A stretch of 50,107 nt of DNA from Oscillatoria salina IIICB1 (GTDB lineage Bacteria; Cyanobacteriota; Cyanobacteriia; Cyanobacteriales; SIO1D9). How positions within the stretch are numbered: the stretch's first letter is position 1; each line of letters opens with the position of its first letter. Below, one piece after another: positions 45,774-50,107 of this stretch. The stretch is taken from positions 1 through 50,107 of the forward strand of contig NZ_JAAHBQ010000042.1 in assembly GCF_020144665.1 (NCBI RefSeq). The letters run 5' to 3'. The position numbers were made by a program, and so were the translations under genes. Below the pieces are notes generated by a model. The model saw only the letters and a program-made list of their open reading frames with translations. It was not told the origin of the DNA and searched no databases.

Positions 45774-47117
45774 GTGGCAAAGGTTGTATTAGAAAATGTC
45801 TATAAAAGTTTTCGCGATCGCGGGGGTAGTAGTCAGGATACTATTGAACCTGTGACGACGGAACCGTTGTTGTCTCCTGCTGACACACCACCGCAGTTGA
45901 AGGCTGAAACGCGATCGCCAAAATCCATTAATGTGTTACGACGTATTAACCTAACAGTCAAAGATGGCGAATTTATGGTACTCGTTGGTCCTTCTGGTTG
46001 CGGGAAAAGTACGTTACTCCGCGTTATTGCTGGACTGGAAGAACTTACTGGTGGCAATATTTTCGTAGGGTCTACTTTAGTTAACAATCTTCCACCCAAG
46101 CAACGCGATATTGCAATGGTATTCCAAAATTACGCCCTTTATCCTCATCTCAGTGTTTACGATAATATCGCTTTTGGGTTACGACGCATGAGTAAAGGGG
46201 AAGCAGCAGAAACCGAGACAGCAACCCCAGATAACTCCAACCAATCTCAATTACCTCCTTGGGCAGAAGATTTATTTGTCGGTGTTACCAGAAAATTACC
46301 CAAAGGCTTACATTACGTTTCTGAAAAAGAAAAGAGTGTAGATGCGATCGTCCGCGAAGTAGCGAAATTATTGCAAATTGAACCTTTACTGAGACGACTC
46401 CCGAAAGAACTTTCCGGCGGACAAAAACAAAGGGTAGCATTAGGAAGGGCGATCGCGCGCAAACCGCAAGTGTTCCTCATGGACGAACCTCTCTCCAACC
46501 TTGATGCTAAACTGCGTGCGGAAACTCGTAGTCAAATTGTCAAACTTCAGCAACAATTAGGGACAACTACGATTTACGTCACTCACGACCAAACAGAAGC
46601 AATGACGATGGGATCTCGCATCGCTGTCATGAATCAAGGTGAAATTCAGCAGATTGCTACTCCCTTAGAAATTTATAACCGACCAGCAAATCGTTTTGTC
46701 GCCGAATTTATCGGTTCGCCACCAATGAATTTTATTATGGTAAAGGTAAATGCGCCTCTCCTCATTTCTCACGCACAGTTTAGACTTACCTTACCCGAAG
46801 CATGGTCAACATTTCTCAAACCTTATGATACGCGATCGCTACTTCTCGGTATTCGTCCCGAACATCTCCAAATTAGTCCCCCAGCTACCAAAAACTTACC
46901 TGTCAAAGTAGAATTAGTCGAAGCCCTCGGTAACGAAACTTATCTCACCGTCTCTCTTTCCGGTTCCATCGAACCACCCCTACAAGTCAGAATACCCCCA
47001 GAACGCATCGTTAAACCTGGTGACTCACTCTGGCTATCCATCCAAATAGATAAGATACACCTTTTCGACCCCCAAACAGGTAACGCGATCGGGGGACTAG
47101 GTTCAGTTAACAGTTAA
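45774..47117 (+). CDS. sugar ABC transporter ATP-binding protein (UgpC/MsmX/GgtA type) with two insertions
   Basis: 447 residues from GTG 45774 (MAKVVLENVYKSF; AAAGGA 8 bases upstream), rather than TTG 45756. Walker A GPSGCGKST, Q-loop MVFQNYALYPH, signature LSGGQKQRVALGRAIA, Walker B VFLMDEPLSNLDAKLR and H-loop VTHDQTEA are all present, and the C-terminal regulatory OB domain (LLLGIRPEHLQIS, YLTVSLSG) is that of sugar importers. Two low-complexity insertions stand out: ~15-50, and ~140-190 between Q-loop and signature. It may energise import for the lipoprotein at 36008. The last residues (SVNS) come from a repeat. Confidence 0.9.
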   Translation: MAKVVLENVYKSFRDRGGSSQDTIEPVTTEPLLSPADTPPQLKAETRSPKSINVLRRINLTVKDGEFMVLVGPSGCGKSTLLRVIAGLEELTGGNIFVGSTLVNNLPPKQRDIAMVFQNYALYPHLSVYDNIAFGLRRMSKGEAAETETATPDNSNQSQLPPWAEDLFVGVTRKLPKGLHYVSEKEKSVDAIVREVAKLLQIEPLLRRLPKELSGGQKQRVALGRAIARKPQVFLMDEPLSNLDAKLRAETRSQIVKLQQQLGTTTIYVTHDQTEAMTMGSRIAVMNQGEIQQIATPLEIYNRPANRFVAEFIGSPPMNFIMVKVNAPLLISHAQFRLTLPEAWSTFLKPYDTRSLLLGIRPEHLQISPPATKNLPVKVELVEALGNETYLTVSLSGSIEPPLQVRIPPERIVKPGDSLWLSIQIDKIHLFDPQTGNAIGGLGSVNS

Positions 47118-47343
47118 CAGTTAGCAGTTAGCAGTTAGCAGTGAACAGTTATCAGTTAGCAGTTATCAGTTAGCAGTTAGCAGTGAACAGTTAGCAGTGA
47201 ACAGTTAGCAGTGACCAGTTATCAGTTAGCAGTTAGCAGTTATCAGTTATCAGTTAGCAGTTATTAGTTTATCCTCCTTGTCTCCCAGTCCCCAGTCCCC
47301 AGTCCCCAGTCCCCAGTCCCCAGTCCCCAGTCCCCAGTCCCCT
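47111..47343. repeat. composite heptamer-repeat cassette, forward orientation
   Basis: About 22 tandem seven-base units of CAGTTAG, CAGTTAT, CAGTGAA and CAGTGAC (47111-47265), then the linker TTTATCCTCCTTGTCTCC, then eight or nine CCCCAGT units. The first units overlap the last codons and stop of the ABC ATPase gene. Cleanest copy of the cassette in the window. The rest of the gap to 47483 shows TTGACA at about 47449, a possible -35 for the first hli gene. Confidence 0.92.
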
Positions 47344-47483
47344 CTAAACATTCCTCAAAAATTTTCCTCTTACTTTCAGATTATTAAGTTTTATTACTGG
47401 TTTATCTCCTTGGAGAGATAACCCCTCTATAAATTTTTGTTAAATTGATTGACATAGAGAACTAAATACCCATTACAGCAATT

Positions 47484-47663
47484 ATGACTAACCCACAAAA
47501 TACACCCATCACCAATCCTGAAGAACGCAACGCTTGGAATTTCGGTTTCACACCCCAAGCAGAAATCTGGAATGGTCGTCTAGCGCAAATCGGCTTTTTA
47601 GCTGCGGTACTAATCGAACTGTTCTCAGGTCAAGGTTTACTACACTTCTGGGGCTTAATGTAA
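47484..47663 (+). CDS. hli: high-light-inducible protein (HLIP/Scp family), copy 1
   Basis: 59 residues. One membrane helix with the chlorophyll-binding signature [17 protein letters not shown], preceded by ERNAWNFGFTPQ, and ending [13 protein letters not shown]. HLIPs bind chlorophyll and carotenoid and protect photosystem II assembly intermediates under stress at the thylakoid. Nearly identical to the next gene (66 bp apart), so a recent tandem duplication. No clear Shine-Dalgarno. Confidence 0.93.
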   Translation: MTNPQNTPITNPEERNAWNFGFTPQAEIWNGRLAQIGFLAAVLIELFSGQGLLHFWGLM

Positions 47664-47729
47664 GCCAGAGTATCACCAAAACCTAAATAATTTTCGTCAA
47701 TTCTCAGTTAACTCACGGAGGAAGCAATT

Positions 47730-47906
47730 ATGACTAACCCACAAACACCTATTACTAAACCAGAAGACCGTAACGAGTGGAAATTCGGTTTCACACCACA
47801 AGCAGAAATCTGGAATGGTCGTCTAGCGCAAATCGGCTTTTTAGCTGCGCTGCTAATCGAATTGTTCTCAGGTCAAGGTTTATTGCACTTCTGGGGCTTA
47901 ATGTAG
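47730..47906 (+). CDS. hli: high-light-inducible protein (HLIP/Scp family), copy 2
   Basis: 58 residues, [19 protein letters not shown] then the same [18 protein letters not shown] core and [13 protein letters not shown] end as copy 1. GGAGGAAGC lies before the ATG, stronger than in copy 1. Sequence differences lie mainly in the N-terminal 17 residues; the membrane segment differs at one position (V/L). Probably co-transcribed with copy 1, with the hairpin at 47947-47970 as terminator. Confidence 0.93.
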   Translation: MTNPQTPITKPEDRNEWKFGFTPQAEIWNGRLAQIGFLAALLIELFSGQGLLHFWGLM

Positions 47907-47946
47907 TCTGAATGCAGATTTGCTCCGAAGAGAATAAACATGGTTC

Positions 47947-47970
47947 TAGGGTGCATTTTATAGCACCCTA
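47947..47970 (+). terminator. probable terminator of the hli pair
   Basis: TAGGGTGC (47947-47954) and GCACCCTA (47963-47970) form a perfect 8-bp stem with an ATTTTATA loop, 40 bp after the second hli stop. Only a short T-rich tail follows. Confidence 0.6.
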
Positions 47971-48060
47971 AACTGTTTTAGGGGAAATACTACCAATGCT
48001 GTTGGAACAGTCAAAGATACAATAAGGCTAATATTTGAAATTCTCCTTAATTTCTAACTT

Positions 48061-49545
48061 ATGACCACAGCGACCAAAGTTAAGACTGAATACGAAGCAG
48101 TTATTGGACTGGAAACCCACTGTCAGCTTAATACGAAGACAAAAATTTTTAGTGCTGACTCGACAGAATTTGGTTCACCTCCGAATACTCATATCTCTCC
48201 GATTACTCTCGGTTATCCTGGGGTTTTACCCGTCCTGAATGAGAAAGTTCTCGAATATGCAGTGAAAGCTGGTTTAGCTTTGAACTGTAACATTGCTCCT
48301 TACAGTAAATTTGACCGTAAACAATATTTTTATCCGGATTTACCGAAAAATTATCAAATTTCGCAGTTCGATCTGCCGATCGCGGAACATGGTTGGTTAG
48401 AAATTGAACTTCTCGATCAAAAGACGAAAGAACCAATTCGCAAAAAGATTGGGATTACTCGCTTACACATGGAAGAAGATGCAGGTAAGCTGGTTCATGT
48501 AGGTAGCGATCGCCTTTCTGGTTCGACTCATTCTTTGGTCGATTTTAACCGCGCTGGAGTCCCCTTATTAGAAATTGTCTCGGAACCGGATTTGCGATCG
48601 GGTCAAGAAGCGGCAGAATATGCTCAAGAGTTACGTCGGATCGTGCGCTATCTTGGCATCAGTGACGGTAATATGCAAGAAGGTTCTCTGCGCTGCGATG
48701 TGAATATTTCTGTGCGTCCCGTGGGACAAAAAAAGTTTGGGACGAAGATTGAAATCAAGAATATGAACTCCTTTAGCGCAATCCAAAAGGCGATCGATTA
48801 TGAAATTGAACGTCAAATTAAAGCTTTAAATGGGGGAGAAACTCTGGTTCAAGAAACTCGACTTTGGGAAGAAGGTAGTCAACGGACTAAAGGTATGCGT
48901 AGTAAGGAAGGTTCGAGTGATTATCGCTATTTTCCCGAACCGGATTTACCACCAATTGAAGTTTCTCAGCAGCAACTCAAGCAATGGAAAGCTGAACTTC
49001 CCGAACTTCCCGCGCAAAAGCGATCGCGCTATCAACAAGAGTTAGGACTTTCTGCTTACGATGCTGAGGTTTTAACTGAAGATCGTACGGTGACAGAATA
49101 TTTTGAAGCTGTTGTAGCTGCGAAAGCTAACCCAAAGCAGGTAGCTAACTGGGTGATGGGAGATATTGCTGCTTACTTGAATACGAATAAACTCAGTATT
49201 ACTGAAATTGCGCTGACACCTTTAATTTTGGCTGAGTTGATTCAGTTAATTGAAGAAGGTACGATTAGTGGTAAGATTGCTAAAGAAATTCTCCCGGAAC
49301 TCTTGACTAAGGGGGGTTCAGTCAAAAAACTGGTCGAAAGTAAGGGAATGGTGCAAATTTCCGATTCTGGAGAACTGGAAAAAATTATTGATGAGGTCTT
49401 AGCTGCACATCCCAAAGAAGTTGAACAGTTTCACAATGGTAAAACAAAACTGAAAGGTTTCTTTGTGGGACAGGTGATGAAGAAAACTAGCGGACGTGCA
49501 GATCCGAAGTTGACTAATCAACTGTTGGGTAAAAAGCTAAAATAG
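48061..49545 (+). CDS. gatB: Asp-tRNA(Asn)/Glu-tRNA(Gln) amidotransferase subunit B
   Basis: Kinase/tRNA-binding subunit of the GatCAB complex that converts mischarged Glu-tRNA(Gln) to Gln-tRNA(Gln). 494 residues: [87 protein letters not shown] and [17 protein letters not shown] are the GatB landmarks, and the C-terminal YqeY-like tRNA-binding domain ends [16 protein letters not shown]. Full length. gatA and gatC are not beside it, as is usual in cyanobacteria. Confidence 0.97.
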   Translation: MTTATKVKTEYEAVIGLETHCQLNTKTKIFSADSTEFGSPPNTHISPITLGYPGVLPVLNEKVLEYAVKAGLALNCNIAPYSKFDRKQYFYPDLPKNYQISQFDLPIAEHGWLEIELLDQKTKEPIRKKIGITRLHMEEDAGKLVHVGSDRLSGSTHSLVDFNRAGVPLLEIVSEPDLRSGQEAAEYAQELRRIVRYLGISDGNMQEGSLRCDVNISVRPVGQKKFGTKIEIKNMNSFSAIQKAIDYEIERQIKALNGGETLVQETRLWEEGSQRTKGMRSKEGSSDYRYFPEPDLPPIEVSQQQLKQWKAELPELPAQKRSRYQQELGLSAYDAEVLTEDRTVTEYFEAVVAAKANPKQVANWVMGDIAAYLNTNKLSITEIALTPLILAELIQLIEEGTISGKIAKEILPELLTKGGSVKKLVESKGMVQISDSGELEKIIDEVLAAHPKEVEQFHNGKTKLKGFFVGQVMKKTSGRADPKLTNQLLGKKLK

Positions 49546-49563
49546 CGATCGCTTAACTGTTTG

Positions 49564-49585
49564 GAGACGCGCAGTGTCGCGTCTC
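49564..49585. repeat. GAGACGCG hairpin after gatB
   Basis: GAGACGCG (49564-49571) pairs with CGCGTCTC (49578-49585) around CAGTGT, 20 bp past the gatB stop. No T tract follows, so it may be a repeat of the GTAGAGACG type rather than a terminator. Confidence 0.55.
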
Positions 49586-49642
49586 GACTATCAACCGAAA
49601 CCTTTACTCAGTTTTTACACAATCTTTACAGAAAAAACAAAT

Positions 49643-49739
49643 TAGGGGGTGACACCCCCTAGCCCTAAAATGATATATTGTGTTAGCAAGATGCACCCTG
49701 ATGATTGGGAGGGTCACAGTTTGTGACTCTCTTTTTTTT
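49643..49739 (+). ncRNA. sRNA-like repeat unit 1 (palindrome, -10 box, terminator)
   Basis: The unit starts with a perfect palindrome centred on TGACA (49643-49661). A -10-like TATATT (49674-49679) follows 19 bases after GTGACA. The conserved block AAGATGCACCCTGATG begins near 49689, and an intrinsic terminator follows: stem 49709-49718 with 49722-49731, 3-base loop, eight T. Predicted transcript about 50 bases, from near 49688. It carries no convincing reading frame. Confidence 0.7.
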
Positions 49740-49740
49740 G

Positions 49741-49896
49741 TCGGACTCAAGTTTTTCGCTCTTTTCCAGAAAGCTAATCAAAAGCAAGATCGCGAGCAAT
49801 TTTTTCCATTTGAATTTGCTCTGATGTTCGCTCTACTCGTTTAAGCACAATAATCATTTTTCGATCTTCAAATCATATTACTGTCAAAAAAATTTG
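49741..49896. other. spacer between array units 1 and 2, with a short minus-strand frame
   Basis: About 155 bp separate units 1 and 2, against 145 bp or less between units 2 and 3. On the minus strand a 27-codon frame (MIIVLKRVERTSEQIQMEK) ends near 49779; it looks protein-like but has no recognised family and may be a gene remnant captured inside the array. Confidence 0.3.
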
Positions 49897-49901
49897 TCTT
49901 A

Positions 49902-49997
49902 GGGGGTGACACCCCCCACCCCCAAGATGCTATATTGTGATAAGTAGATGCACCCTGATAAGAGGGAGAGTCACCACCCGTGATTCTCCCTTTTTTT
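49902..49997 (+). ncRNA. sRNA-like repeat unit 2
   Basis: Same plan as unit 1: palindrome GGGGGTGACACCCCC (49902-49916), TATATT (49931-49936), the block GTAGATGCACCCTGATAAG, and an 11-bp terminator stem (49964-49974 with 49980-49990) followed by seven T. Stem bases differ from unit 1, yet pairing is retained, which argues for selection on the hairpin. Confidence 0.72.
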
Positions 49998-50046
49998 CGT
50001 TCCCAGAGTTAAGAGTAAAAACCTTTCCCCAAAAAAAATCAAAAAA

Positions 50047-50107
50047 GGGGTGACACCCCCCACCCCAAAGTGATACTCTTAAATTAAGTAGATGCACCCT
50101 GACGATC
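50047..50107 (+). ncRNA. sRNA-like repeat unit 3, cut by window edge
   Basis: Palindrome GGGGTGACACCCC (50047-50059), a weaker -10-like TACTCT (50074-50079), then AAGTAGATGCACCCTGACG, where the window ends. The terminator would lie outside. More units may follow. Confidence 0.6.

Noticed and set aside
47111..47343. CRISPR array
   Set aside because: Seven-base tandem units without spacers.
49643..50107. CRISPR array
   Set aside because: Units are 145-257 bp apart with internal promoter and terminator signals; there are no short identical repeats with unique spacers and no cas genes.

Overview
The window is chromosomal DNA of a cyanobacterium. It carries genes found only or mainly in that phylum: psaE (photosystem I), ndhO and a CRR7-family gene (NDH-1/chlororespiration), plant-type phytoene desaturase (crtP), two tandem high-light-inducible proteins (hli), a PedR-type LuxR regulator, DUF4278, DUF1802 and DUF6391 proteins. 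The HIP1 octamer GCGATCGC is also very frequent. Heptanucleotide repeat arrays (CCCCAGT and CAGTTAG types) recall the STRR repeats of filamentous cyanobacteria, but I cannot name a genus.

Layout. 1-1489: 5' part of a tyrosine recombinase that runs off the left edge. 1541-7962: CRR7, SelO, a metallo-beta-lactamase-fold protein without metal ligands, a site-2 protease, TrmFO and a small zinc-ribbon protein. 8283-8355: tRNA-Arg(CCG). 8443-12193: DUF389 protein, Na+/H+ antiporter, and two accessory genes (unknown membrane protein, ankyrin protein) bracketed by a duplicated 3' end of the antiporter gene. 12530-16466: mdh, ndhO, mutM, psaE, DUF6391, pedR. 16882-24210: RDD and other membrane proteins, crtP, rph, a GT39-like membrane protein, adk. 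24548-27100: dcd, a small unknown gene, and thyX interrupted by an intein. 27130-29957: HU, a CobD-like aminotransferase and a flavoprotein, apparently one operon. 30345-35647: pilM-pilN-pilO-pilQ operon. 36008-38612: sugar-binding lipoprotein and folC. 38768-42801: a three-gene operon of winged-helix protein, AAA+ ATPase and DUF1802/PD-(D/E)XK nuclease. 43145-49545: two DUF4278 genes, a zinc-ribbon protein, ADP-ribosylglycohydrolase, ABC ATPase, two hli genes, gatB. 49643-50107: an array of repeated small-RNA-like units, each with a palindrome, a -10-like box, a conserved GATGCACCCTGA block and (first two units) an intrinsic terminator.

Functional links. dcd, thyX, folC and trmFO all belong to folate/thymidylate or folate-dependent tRNA methylation. 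psaE, ndhO, CRR7, crtP, hli and pedR belong to the photosynthetic machinery and its control. The pil operon encodes the type IV pilus alignment complex and secretin. The sugar-binding lipoprotein and the ABC ATPase could work in one importer although 8.5 kb apart.

Most worth following up: the wHTH/AAA+/DUF1802-nuclease operon (a candidate undescribed defence or DNA-processing system), the tandem sRNA-like array at the right edge, the composite heptamer-repeat cassette found in several places and often touching stop codons, the thyX intein inside the ThyX signature, and the long C-terminal tail on PsaE.
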